The notes beneath the pieces are model-generated. The model did no database searches, was not told the DNA's origin, and worked only from the letters and a program-made list of their open reading frames with translations. 47,858 nucleotides of DNA from the NCBI GenBank assembly GCA_934359185.1, contig CAKRLE010000014.1, positions 1 through 47,858 on the forward strand. Reading direction: 5' to 3'. Origin of the DNA: an uncultured Lachnospira sp. GTDB lineage: Bacteria > Bacillota > Clostridia > Lachnospirales > Lachnospiraceae. Position 1 is the first letter of the stretch; every line of letters begins with the position of its first letter. This document shows, in pieces, positions 7,009-14,947 of this stretch. The translations under genes and the position numbers were made by a program.

Positions 7009-8235
7009 TTAAGCGGCAGTAGAAGTATTTCTGCCGGGAGAACCCCGGTGCTGCATGTTGGCAAGAATTATAGTCCTAAGCAGTGCGCCAAGATTGCCAA
7101 CCGTCTTTTCACGCATATAATAATCCTTATATATACTGCTTAAAGCATCAATAACTTTGTCATATGAATATTGCATTGACAACTGTGCAATGTCTTCAAT
7201 CTCGTAATCCTTTATATGAATCATGCAATAAGAACCAGTCATGTCAGCTGGATAATTCTTATCTGATAAATCAAAGAAAGATGCATATTCGTCTGGCATG
7301 TAGCTGTTGGTATTAACATTTGCAACAGTTTGGTTAAATTCACTGATAAAGCCGGTGAACATAGATATGTATGAGTTGTGTAGTTCAGATTTCTGCTTCT
7401 TACACTCAAACTGCTCCAGGATCTCAAATCTTACAGCATTATCTTTGTATGTAATATTAAATATTCCAGAATCACCTTTCATGCATGATCGTATAATGCA
7501 TGGTTTGCAATATGCTGGCAATGAACGTCTGATATCGTGAAATGTCTTATTAACCGCAGTAAATGCACCTTTAAGATTAAGTGTATCAAGCTCTACAAGC
7601 TCACGCAGATGAATCCTTAGTGACATAAGATTGCCTATGTTGATAATCTGCTTTAAAAGATTATAAGACATGACAATATAGCCACGTCCTCCTTTGGATG
7701 CAGGAAGGTAGTAGCTCTCATAGTCATTAAGGCATACACTGAAACTGTGTGCGCTGTTCTTAGAATATGATATGTAGCCATAAGTTGACAATATATCCAG
7801 ATTATTATGAATTGTTCTTGGATTACAATTCAGCATATCTGCACATTCTTTATATGAAATTTCATTAATCACTCCGAACTGGTCAGGGTGATAGAAGTGG
7901 AAGAGCAGTAAAAGTTTAATAGCCATAGATTTGAGCATAGGCTTATAACCATAACGGTTACGTTCGTTATGGTAAACTTTCTTGTAAGTCTTTTCTGTAG
8001 TGGTTACACGATGTGGACATGTGGCACATGATTCAATGGCTGCTTTGTAAGCATCAGATTCTGGATTGAAGCTTCTGATGATAGAGCAGTATTTACATGA
8101 TAAGCAGGCAGTAGTATTATAATCTGTGACTTCAATAGTTGACTCTGTAATTTCAGAATAATTTTTCTGAAGACCCAGGGATTGTAATAAAACAGCTTTG
8201 CCAATATTTGCAAAATTGTCCACTTGATTCACCAC
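7009..8235 (-). CDS. Putative replication/DNA-binding protein with N-terminal zinc-binding cysteines
   Basis: A 408-residue protein whose family I cannot name. The N-terminal part holds two CxxC pairs, CLSCKYC (near 43-49) and SCATCPH (near 69-75), which form a probable zinc site. Residues ~120-165 look like a winged helix (EISYKECADMLNCNPRTIHN, then LDILSTYGYISYSK). The rest shows no motif I know. It lies directly downstream of the iteron-rich gap on the same strand as the other Rep-like gene, so a role in replication initiation or its control is inferred from context. The GTG at 8235 sits almost on the AAAGGTG ribosome site; a GTG three codons later (8226) has better spacing and may be the true start. 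Confidence 0.6.
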   Translation of the reverse strand: MVNQVDNFANIGKAVLLQSLGLQKNYSEITESTIEVTDYNTTACLSCKYCSIIRSFNPESDAYKAAIESCATCPHRVTTTEKTYKKVYHNERNRYGYKPMLKSMAIKLLLLFHFYHPDQFGVINEISYKECADMLNCNPRTIHNNLDILSTYGYISYSKNSAHSFSVCLNDYESYYLPASKGGRGYIVMSYNLLKQIINIGNLMSLRIHLRELVELDTLNLKGAFTAVNKTFHDIRRSLPAYCKPCIIRSCMKGDSGIFNITYKDNAVRFEILEQFECKKQKSELHNSYISMFTGFISEFNQTVANVNTNSYMPDEYASFFDLSDKNYPADMTGSYCMIHIKDYEIEDIAQLSMQYSYDKVIDALSSIYKDYYMREKTVGNLGALLRTIILANMQHRGSPGRNTSTAA

Positions 8236-8371
8236 CTTTCCAGGGTCTAATTTAACAGTTTTTGGCTGAAAAAATCAAACGGGCTTTTTTACTAGGAATT
8301 TGTCTTCAAAATGGCAAAAATATAATTTTTTTTGATTTTTATGTCTACATTTTTTGTAAAAATATAGATAT

Positions 8372-8732
8372 TTACTCTAAAAATGTCTACGAAATTTTTT
8401 TGATTTTTTTTTAAAGTCTACAAAAAATGTATTTTGTGGATTTTACTCTTTTATTATCTACATATTGTTGTGTAATATCTTTAAATATTTGCATCTATCG
8501 AAAAACCCCAGTTTTAAGCCAAAATGTAGACATTTAAAACTTTTTTGCAGAGAAAAAATGTAGAAAATCATTATTAAATATATACTTATAATTTAATCTA
8601 TCATATAAAAAGCACTATTTAAGGTCTAAAAATCATTAATTTACTCTAAAAATGTCTACAAAAAAGATTTTTACTCCAAAAATATCTACTTTTCACTCAT
8701 AAACATTAAAAACTTACTCCAAAAATATCTAC
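8372..8732 (+). repeat. Iterons TTACTCYAAAAATRTCTAC
   Basis: Four copies of the 19-bp unit lie at 8372-8390, 8641-8659, 8671-8689 and 8714-8732, all in one orientation. They differ only at the Y and R positions. A fifth with four mismatches is at 8443-8461. The last three start 30 and 43 bp apart, while the first copy stands alone near the Rep gene, as seen when an initiator also represses its own promoter. Confidence 0.75.
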
Positions 8733-8778
8733 AAAATTTTGCAATATTATTTCAGAATTTATACTATCGACAAATTCT

Positions 8779-8810
8779 AAAATAGCGAACCCAGTATTTA
8801 TCGCTATTTT
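8779..8810. other. Stem-loop inside the origin
   Basis: AAAATAGCGA (8779-8788) pairs perfectly with TCGCTATTTT (8801-8810) around a 12-nt loop. It is flanked by two copies of TATCGACAAA-type sequence (8764-8776 and 8840-8853). It may be a binding site or a single-strand structure used in initiation. Confidence 0.45.
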
Positions 8811-8958
8811 AAGCATTTATGACATCTAAATATCAAATAATATCGACAAAATTCGCTAAAACATGCACCAACACTGGATCCTTAAAAATTAAAGAATGCA
8901 ATAATCACACGACAGCAAATTTTGCTTTTCAATCCATTATTCTTAAAAATGTAGACAT

Positions 8959-9010
8959 AAAAAACGCAGCCTTAAACTTCCAGAATAAAATCTGTTAGTT
9001 TAAAACTGCG
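8959..9010 (-). terminator. Terminator of the second Rep gene
   Basis: On the minus strand, CGCAGTTTTAAACT pairs with AGTTTAAGGCTGCG (14 bp, two G-U pairs) and is followed by a run of Ts. It begins 38 bp after the Rep stop codon. This isolates the origin from transcription of that gene. Confidence 0.7.
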
Positions 9011-9047
9011 ATTTAAAATTAGATATAATATAAAATTAAATAAAAAC

Positions 9048-10433
9048 TTATATACTCTCAATGTGCTTGGTGTTACTAAAATTAAGATCATCAATTTCCG
9101 CAACTGATAGTGGCAGGAAATGAATTATGAAAACACCATTGGCAAGTTCAAAATTCTTAATTGCAATCCCGTTGTCTACAAACTCCTGAAGACTCTCCTG
9201 AATAAGCTGCATGTTCTTCTTCTTGTTAGTCAGTTTGAATCGTACAATCTTCTGGAAATAAGTATAACTATATTCGCCCATCAATGTCTCCTGATTAGCA
9301 ATCTGTTCCCTTTTTAGTGCATAACATATAATTCGCGAAAGATTATTCTGCAATACATCATAAGAAGCAGAAGTAATAGAGATTAGTTTTTTCTGGATAA
9401 TTGCATTACTTAAAATTTCTCCAAACTGTGCAATTGCGTAAGGTCTTTCTGCATCTTCCTTAATCGTAATATTATCGAATAAGTTGAAGAACAGCTTTGT
9501 TCCTTCTTCCTCATAAGAGAAGTTGTATTCTACCAGCTTGCGGCATGAATTAGTAATTTTAGTGATTACATTCTTACCTACATGGTAATCTACAAGTTCT
9601 TTTCCAAGGGTATTAAGATCAACTACTACTGATTTATCCTTTGAAAATTCCTGCATATTGATACTTGATATAAATGCGTTAACAAGCTTTAAGTCGCTTG
9701 AGTCCATTGACTTAGGTGGTGTAAGCCTGCCACTGTTAACAGTTACTTCCAGAAGTTCAGTTCCCTCATCATCTGTGATAATTTCTTTTAAGAGATTATT
9801 AGAAGCCTGATCCATCATCAATGTGAATGAAGAAGGAGAGAAGAGTGGTTTGTCTATTAACTGCTCTGGAAACATTCTCATATAAGAATCAATATTACCG
9901 GCGAGCTCTGTCTCAATATATTTCCATATACTTATTATAAGGTCATTCTTTAATGACTTATAGATTGACTTATTAGTAAATGAAGATAACCCAGGAAATG
10001 ATATGAGCAGACTGTTAGGATTGTCTTTCCACTCAGATGCCTTGTTTTTGTAATCTTCTATAATCTCATCGATATCTCTTGTTCCGAACATCTTACTGTA
10101 CTCTTCCAGTGGGGCAGAGCGTGCCATATTAACAACATTGGCGAGTGGATGTTTAGGGTCATCTATTGAGAGGTTGTTGATATCATCCATGTATGATGAG
10201 TACCATCTTGCTCTTTTCTGCAGCCTTGATTTCTTGATTTTGTTAATGACAGGAACAAGGTCTTCACGGCTTGTCCTGCCCTCCAGATAATCCATGAGAG
10301 TTTCATCTATTAATTCCAGAATGTTTGCAGCCGGAAACTTGAACAAATCGTGCTTCACATCAAAGAAGTCTGCGATAGTAGGGTCGATATGTTTCGATAG
10401 TTCCTCTATAAACTGTCTTGAATATTGTTCCAT
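9048..10433 (-). CDS. Putative plasmid replication initiator (Rep)
   Basis: A 461-residue protein that I read as a replication initiator. Its C-terminal half has the pattern of theta-type Rep winged helices: FQKIVRFKLTNKKKNMQLI followed by QESLQEFVDNGIAIKNFEL and GVFIIHFLPL. A first winged-helix-like unit occupies ~250-340 (DLKLVNAFISSINMQEFSKD). The N-terminal ~200 residues are helical with no motif I know. The family name is not certain. It sits just upstream of the iteron gap, is closed by its own terminator, and its ATG at 10433 has AAAGGCG upstream. Together with parAB it defines the replicon. An alternative is a DNA-binding regulator, but context favours Rep. Confidence 0.65.
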   Translation of the reverse strand: MEQYSRQFIEELSKHIDPTIADFFDVKHDLFKFPAANILELIDETLMDYLEGRTSREDLVPVINKIKKSRLQKRARWYSSYMDDINNLSIDDPKHPLANVVNMARSAPLEEYSKMFGTRDIDEIIEDYKNKASEWKDNPNSLLISFPGLSSFTNKSIYKSLKNDLIISIWKYIETELAGNIDSYMRMFPEQLIDKPLFSPSSFTLMMDQASNNLLKEIITDDEGTELLEVTVNSGRLTPPKSMDSSDLKLVNAFISSINMQEFSKDKSVVVDLNTLGKELVDYHVGKNVITKITNSCRKLVEYNFSYEEEGTKLFFNLFDNITIKEDAERPYAIAQFGEILSNAIIQKKLISITSASYDVLQNNLSRIICYALKREQIANQETLMGEYSYTYFQKIVRFKLTNKKKNMQLIQESLQEFVDNGIAIKNFELANGVFIIHFLPLSVAEIDDLNFSNTKHIESI

Positions 10434-10565
10434 AATTCTACGCCTTTCAAAAATTTCAAATTCTATTATAGATAAATTTCATTTTAAATGCAAACGCAAA
10501 CAGGATTTCTTTCTTAATTAATTTCTTTAAATTATATTTTTCAGATGTGTTGTGGGAGGAATGTT

Positions 10566-10655
10566 TTGAGTAAATATAGACATATGTCGTCATATAGTGC
10601 TATAATTACTACTGCTCTATTTTTTATTAAATTATTTTTGATTTGGAGATTATAA
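10566..10655 (+). CDS. Possible 29-residue membrane peptide before the recombinase
   Basis: A TTG start at 10566, preceded by GGGAGGA at good spacing, opens a frame of 29 codons ending at the TAA at 10653-10655, one base before the recombinase start. The peptide begins with basic and polar residues (SKYRHMSS), then a hydrophobic helix (SAIITTALFFIKLFLIW). It may be a leader peptide that couples translation to the recombinase, or chance. I have no family match. Confidence 0.25.
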   Translation: MSKYRHMSSYSAIITTALFFIKLFLIWRL

Positions 10656-10656
10656 A

Positions 10657-11643
10657 TTGGACACAATAACATCTAACTTAGACACCGCAAGCGTTTTTAC
10701 GAATGAATTTTTATATTCAATATGGAATTTTTTTGCAGCAAATCTTTCAGAGCGTACGAGAAAAAATTATTATAATATTGTCAGAGGATATATCAGGATA
10801 ACGGGACACAACCCAGATGAACTAACACACTCTGATGCAGATAAGTATTTTAATGAACTTGTTACAAAGATGAATGCCGGCAAACTTTCAAGGACTACTG
10901 CTATCATGCGTCTTTCTGTGATGAAATCATTATGCGATTACATACAATATAAAAAAAATACCGCAGGCGAGGTGTATACTAATTTTTTCAGGGATTACAC
11001 TATTCCTGAGCCAAGCAAAGACATACATAAAGAATCACTTCCAACAGAAGAAGAAATTAACTATCTTCTCGAGTCAGCTGTCAAAGCAAAGGATGACACA
11101 TTTGTATGCATACTTTCACTAGTAGTAAAATGCGGGATTACAACTTCAGAATTATGCAGACTTACAAAAGATAGCATAATGTATGACAAGAAAAAAACAT
11201 GCTGTCTTAATATCCGGGAAACCAAAAAAGTTTCAAGAATAATAAAACTTCCTGCTGATGTTAGCAAAATAATGAAGAAATATTTAAAAAAACATGTTAA
11301 TATATCAGATGGTGAAAATAATGTATATGAAGATTCACATATCTTCTATAATAAGAGAGGCACATATCTTAAACCAAGAGATGCAGAACGTCTTTTAAAG
11401 CAGTATGTTGACAACGGCATATATGATAAAAAGATAGAGAAAACATTTACATTTCAGGATTTAAGACACGCTGCTATCAAATACATGCTTATGGGAAAAG
11501 CATCTAATGATGAAGTGGCTGCATATTGCGGAATCACAACCAAATGGCTTCCAAGATATCAGAGAGTTGTATCTGAAGGTAATGCCATAACGAGTGCTGA
11601 TTACAGTGTAATCTCTATTAACACTACTAATACAAGGAGTTAA
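10657..11643 (+). CDS. Divergent tyrosine recombinase/phage-integrase family protein
   Basis: A 328-residue protein with an N-terminal SAM-like core-binding domain (~15-110, SERTRKNYYNIVRGYI) and a C-terminal catalytic-fold domain (~125-320). Some catalytic residues are present: the Lys of the beta hairpin (RETKKVSRIIKLP), the second Arg in FQDLRHA, and the Tyr in LPRYQRVV. However, the first catalytic Arg (normally TGLRxSEL) is replaced in KCGITTSEL, the usual H of HxLRH is Gln, and the LGH histidine is Ile (CGI). It may be inactive or use altered chemistry. The start is TTG at 10657 with GGAG 8 nt upstream. It adjoins rep and lies 9 bp before hflX, so it may resolve replicon dimers or be a regulator derived from an integrase. 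Confidence 0.85.
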   Translation: MDTITSNLDTASVFTNEFLYSIWNFFAANLSERTRKNYYNIVRGYIRITGHNPDELTHSDADKYFNELVTKMNAGKLSRTTAIMRLSVMKSLCDYIQYKKNTAGEVYTNFFRDYTIPEPSKDIHKESLPTEEEINYLLESAVKAKDDTFVCILSLVVKCGITTSELCRLTKDSIMYDKKKTCCLNIRETKKVSRIIKLPADVSKIMKKYLKKHVNISDGENNVYEDSHIFYNKRGTYLKPRDAERLLKQYVDNGIYDKKIEKTFTFQDLRHAAIKYMLMGKASNDEVAAYCGITTKWLPRYQRVVSEGNAITSADYSVISINTTNTRS

Positions 11644-11652
11644 TATTAATAT

Positions 11653-12891
11653 ATGTATAATACAGATAATGAACAGGAGAGGGTCATTCTTGTCGGTGTG
11701 CAGCTTGAAGATGATGATGCCTACAAATCATTAGATGAACTTGAAGAGCTTGCAAAAACTGCTGGTGCAGTCACAGTCGGCAAAACCGTACAGGCAAGGG
11801 AATACTTCCACCCTGCAACATATATTGGCAAAGGAAAGCTTGATGAAGTCCGCACGATGATCAGCGCACTTGGGGCAACAGGCATAATCTGTGATGATGA
11901 GTTAAGCCCGGCACAGCTTAAAAATCTGGAAGATGAACTGGACACTAAGGTCATGGACAGAACCATGGTTATTCTTGATATATTTGCTGCAAGAGCAAGC
12001 ACAAGTGAAGGTAAGCTTCAGGTTGAGATGGCGCAGTTAAAATACCGCATGACAAGGCTTGCTGGTCTTGGAACAACACTCAGCCGTCTTGGAGGAGGAA
12101 TTGGTACAAGAGGACCTGGTGAGAAAAAATTAGAGACTGACAGACGTATAATCAAAGACCGTCTGACCAGATTAAACAGTGATTTAAAAGATATAGAAAA
12201 CCACAGAAATGTTGTGAGAGCCAGAAGACTTGACACTTCTACCCCTGTCGTTGCCATTGTAGGCTACACTAACGCAGGTAAGTCAACTCTTCTTAATAAG
12301 CTTACCAATGCAGGTGTCCTTTCAGAGGATAAGCTTTTTGCCACACTCGACCCTACAACAAGAGCTTTAAAGCTGCCTAATGGAGAAAATGTTATGCTGA
12401 CTGACACTGTCGGATTTATCCGCAAGCTGCCACATAACCTTATACAGGCATTCAGAAGCACCCTCGAGGAAGCCAGATACGCTGATATTCTTGTACATGT
12501 TGTCGATTCATCTAATCCAGACAACAAGCACCAGATACAGACTGTATATGAAACATTAGACAGCCTCGGAGTTAATGGCAAGCCGATTATCACGCTTCTT
12601 AACAAATGTGACATCACTGATGACAATACAATCATTAAAGATGAGAAAGCTGATGCTGCAATACGTATATCAGCCAAGACTGGTGAGGGGCTTGAAGCAT
12701 TTCTTACAAAATTACAGGACATTATTCTGGAGAGCCGCTGCCTGATAAGCAAGCTTTTCCCATACAACGAGGCTGGACGTATAGCGACAATCCGCCAATA
12801 TGGACAGATTATCAAAGAAGAATACACAGAACATGGCATACTGATAGAAGCCTATGTTCCCAAATCAATATATAACAAAGAATTAGGTTAA
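11653..12891 (+). CDS. hflX: Ribosome-associated GTPase HflX
   Basis: A 412-residue GTPase that splits or rescues stalled ribosomes and 50S subunits under stress. The N-terminal HflX domain (~1-190) includes the glycine-rich linker RLGGGIGTRGPGEKKLE. The G domain (~195-360) has G1 GYTNAGKST, G3 DTVGF and G4 NKCD. Length is normal for the family. The AAGGAG ribosome site overlaps the stop of the recombinase gene, so the two are transcriptionally linked today. HflX begins a run of five co-directional genes, all closely spaced. Confidence 0.97.
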   Translation: MYNTDNEQERVILVGVQLEDDDAYKSLDELEELAKTAGAVTVGKTVQAREYFHPATYIGKGKLDEVRTMISALGATGIICDDELSPAQLKNLEDELDTKVMDRTMVILDIFAARASTSEGKLQVEMAQLKYRMTRLAGLGTTLSRLGGGIGTRGPGEKKLETDRRIIKDRLTRLNSDLKDIENHRNVVRARRLDTSTPVVAIVGYTNAGKSTLLNKLTNAGVLSEDKLFATLDPTTRALKLPNGENVMLTDTVGFIRKLPHNLIQAFRSTLEEARYADILVHVVDSSNPDNKHQIQTVYETLDSLGVNGKPIITLLNKCDITDDNTIIKDEKADAAIRISAKTGEGLEAFLTKLQDIILESRCLISKLFPYNEAGRIATIRQYGQIIKEEYTEHGILIEAYVPKSIYNKELG

Positions 12892-12907
12892 AGGAGTACA
12901 ACATTAC

Positions 12908-14461
12908 ATGAGTTTGTTAACAGTTGAAAATCTATCACACGGCTTTGGAGACAGAGCCATATTTGAAAATGCATCTTTCCAGCTTAATAAATTAGATAAA
13001 GTAGGTCTTATCGGTGTCAACGGCGAGGGTAAGTCTACATTTTTACAGATTATTACAGGTAAAATGATGCCTGATGATGGTAAGATTGAATGGGCTAAGA
13101 ATGTCAAAGTCGGCTATCTTGACCAGCACGCAGTTCTTGAAAAAGGAATGACTATTGGTTCTGTCCTTAAATCAGCATTTGATGATTTATTCATACAGGA
13201 ACAGCATATGAATGAAATCTGCGATAAGCTCGGTGAAGCATCAGAAGACGAAATGGCTAAAATGATGGATGAACTTGCCGTTATTCAGGATAATCTCACA
13301 ATGCATGACTTTTACATGATAGATTCAAAGGTTGAAGAGGTAGCAAGGGCACTTGGCCTTCTTGAACTTGGACTTGATAAAGATGTCACTGACCTCTCTG
13401 GCGGACAGCGTACTAAGGTTCTGATGGGTAAACTTCTGTTAGAAAAACCTGACATATTGTTACTCGACGAGCCTACTAACTACCTTGATGTGTCACATAT
13501 TGAATGGCTTAAAAGATATCTGCAGGAATATGAGAATGCATTTATACTTATATCACATGATATACCATTCCTTAATAGTGTAATAAATGTTATATATCAC
13601 GTTGAAAATCTGCAGATTGTCCGCTACGCTGGCGATTATGACAAATTTAAGGAAGTCTATGAGATGAAGAAATCCCAGCTTGAAGCAGCTTACAACAGAC
13701 AGCAGAAGGAGATTGCTGACTTAAAGGATTTCGTTGCACGTAACAAAGCCCGCGTTGCCACACGTAACATGGCTATGTCACGTCAGAAAAAGCTTGATAA
13801 TATGGATATTATTGAACTTGCAGGCGAGAAACCAAAGCCAGAATTCAACTTCAAGACAGCAAGAACTCCTGGAAGATACATATTCACAACTAAAGACCTT
13901 GTTATCGGATATGATGATCCTCTTTCAAGTCCTCTTAACCTTTCAATGGAACGTGGACAGAAGATTGTATTAACTGGTGCCAATGGTATCGGTAAGACGA
14001 CGCTCCTTAAAAGTATCCTCGGACTTATCAAACCTTTAAGCGGTGAAGTAGAGCTTGGTGATTACCTTGAGATTGGATATTTCGAACAGGAGATGTCACC
14101 TGATATCAATACAAGCTGTCTTGAAGAGATATGGAACGAATTTCCGGGATATACTCAGTATGAGGTGCGTTCTGCCCTTGCCAAATGTGGTCTTACAACC
14201 AAGCATATTGAAAGCAAGGTTCGTGTATTAAGCGGTGGTGAACAGGCAAAGGTACGTCTGTGCAAACTTATTAACCGCGAAAGCAACATTTTGCTGTTAG
14301 ATGAGCCTACTAACCACCTTGACGTTGATGCCAAGGACGAATTAAAGAGAGCATTGAAAGAATATAAAGGCAGTATTCTTATGGTATGCCATGAGCCAGA
14401 ATTCTATGACGGACTTGCAACTGACGTATGGGATTGCAGTCAGTGGTCTACAAGGGGGTAA
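12908..14461 (+). CDS. ABC-F family ATPase (translation factor/antibiotic protection type)
   Basis: A 517-residue protein with two ABC nucleotide-binding domains and no membrane segments, the hallmark of ABC-F proteins that act at the ribosomal E site. Domain 1 has Walker A GVNGEGKST and signature LSGGQRTK with LLLDEPTNYLD. Domain 2 has GANGIGKTT, signature LSGGEQAK and LLLDEPTNHLD. The linker between them (~240-310) is basic and helical, as expected for the P-site tRNA-interacting arm. It starts 16 bp after hflX, another ribosome-related gene. Whether it gives antibiotic resistance or is a housekeeping factor cannot be read from the sequence. Confidence 0.94.
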   Translation: MSLLTVENLSHGFGDRAIFENASFQLNKLDKVGLIGVNGEGKSTFLQIITGKMMPDDGKIEWAKNVKVGYLDQHAVLEKGMTIGSVLKSAFDDLFIQEQHMNEICDKLGEASEDEMAKMMDELAVIQDNLTMHDFYMIDSKVEEVARALGLLELGLDKDVTDLSGGQRTKVLMGKLLLEKPDILLLDEPTNYLDVSHIEWLKRYLQEYENAFILISHDIPFLNSVINVIYHVENLQIVRYAGDYDKFKEVYEMKKSQLEAAYNRQQKEIADLKDFVARNKARVATRNMAMSRQKKLDNMDIIELAGEKPKPEFNFKTARTPGRYIFTTKDLVIGYDDPLSSPLNLSMERGQKIVLTGANGIGKTTLLKSILGLIKPLSGEVELGDYLEIGYFEQEMSPDINTSCLEEIWNEFPGYTQYEVRSALAKCGLTTKHIESKVRVLSGGEQAKVRLCKLINRESNILLLDEPTNHLDVDAKDELKRALKEYKGSILMVCHEPEFYDGLATDVWDCSQWSTRG

Positions 14462-14467
14462 TTAATA

Positions 14468-14944
14468 ATGGATGAGAAAACTAATGTATGCAGAATCCTT
14501 GACCAGAAGAAGATTAAATATACAGCACACACATATGATCCTGAACAGGCGATAAGTGGAACAGAAGTCGCAGCATTTTTAGGACAGAATCCAGACAGAG
14601 TTTTCAAGACACTCGTAACTGTTGCCAAGTCAGGCAAAAATTATGTATTTGTTATTCCAGTAGATAAGGAGCTTGACTTAAAGAAAGCAGCAAAAGCAGT
14701 GGGAGAGAAGTCCATTGAGATGTTAAAATCCAAAGACCTCCTTCCACTTACCGGGTATATCCATGGTGGCTGCTCACCTATAGGAATGAAGAAGCTTTTC
14801 CCGACAACATTCCAGCAGGAAGTCTTAAATTATGACACAATTATGTTCAGTGCCGGTAAAATTGGCCATCAGGTCGAACTTAATATAAATGACCTGACTA
14901 GAGTCATCCCTTATAAGACAGCCGACATCGTTAAAGAGGATTAA
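14468..14944 (+). CDS. ybaK: YbaK/EbsC-type Cys-tRNA(Pro)/aminoacyl-tRNA deacylase
   Basis: A 158-residue trans-editing enzyme of the YbaK/ProX fold that hydrolyses mischarged tRNA, mainly Cys-tRNA(Pro). The family lysine is in RVFKTLV, and the GxxP loop reads GGCSPIGMKKLFPT. The SAGKIGHQVELN segment near the C-terminus is typical. Length matches the family. It begins 6 bp after the ABC-F stop and ends 3 bp before the next start, so it is in the middle of the operon, and all three first genes concern translation. Confidence 0.93.
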   Translation: MDEKTNVCRILDQKKIKYTAHTYDPEQAISGTEVAAFLGQNPDRVFKTLVTVAKSGKNYVFVIPVDKELDLKKAAKAVGEKSIEMLKSKDLLPLTGYIHGGCSPIGMKKLFPTTFQQEVLNYDTIMFSAGKIGHQVELNINDLTRVIPYKTADIVKED

Positions 14945-14947
14945 GCC

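Larger units (their letters stand above)
8336..8963. repeat. 19-bp inverted pair flanking the origin
   Basis: TTTTTATGTCTACATTTTT at 8336-8354 recurs exactly in inverse orientation at 8945-8963. Both contain the iteron core ATGTCTAC, so they may be Rep-binding operators at the two borders. The right copy overlaps the T-tract of the upstream Rep gene's terminator. Confidence 0.6.
8236..9047. other. Probable replication origin (iteron-rich, AT-rich gap)
   Basis: 812 bp without genes between two replication-type proteins. It carries four near-identical 19-bp direct repeats, a fifth degenerate one, several further TCTAC/GTAGA motifs in both orientations, a perfect 19-bp inverted pair near its ends, a 10-bp stem-loop, and long A/T tracts suitable for unwinding. 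I found no convincing DnaA box. This is the expected layout of an iteron-controlled plasmid origin. Confidence 0.65.

Noticed and set aside
12264..12839. Long minus-strand frame opposite hflX (191 codons)
   Set aside because: It is a shadow of the hflX coding frame; its product has no motif and no ribosome site.
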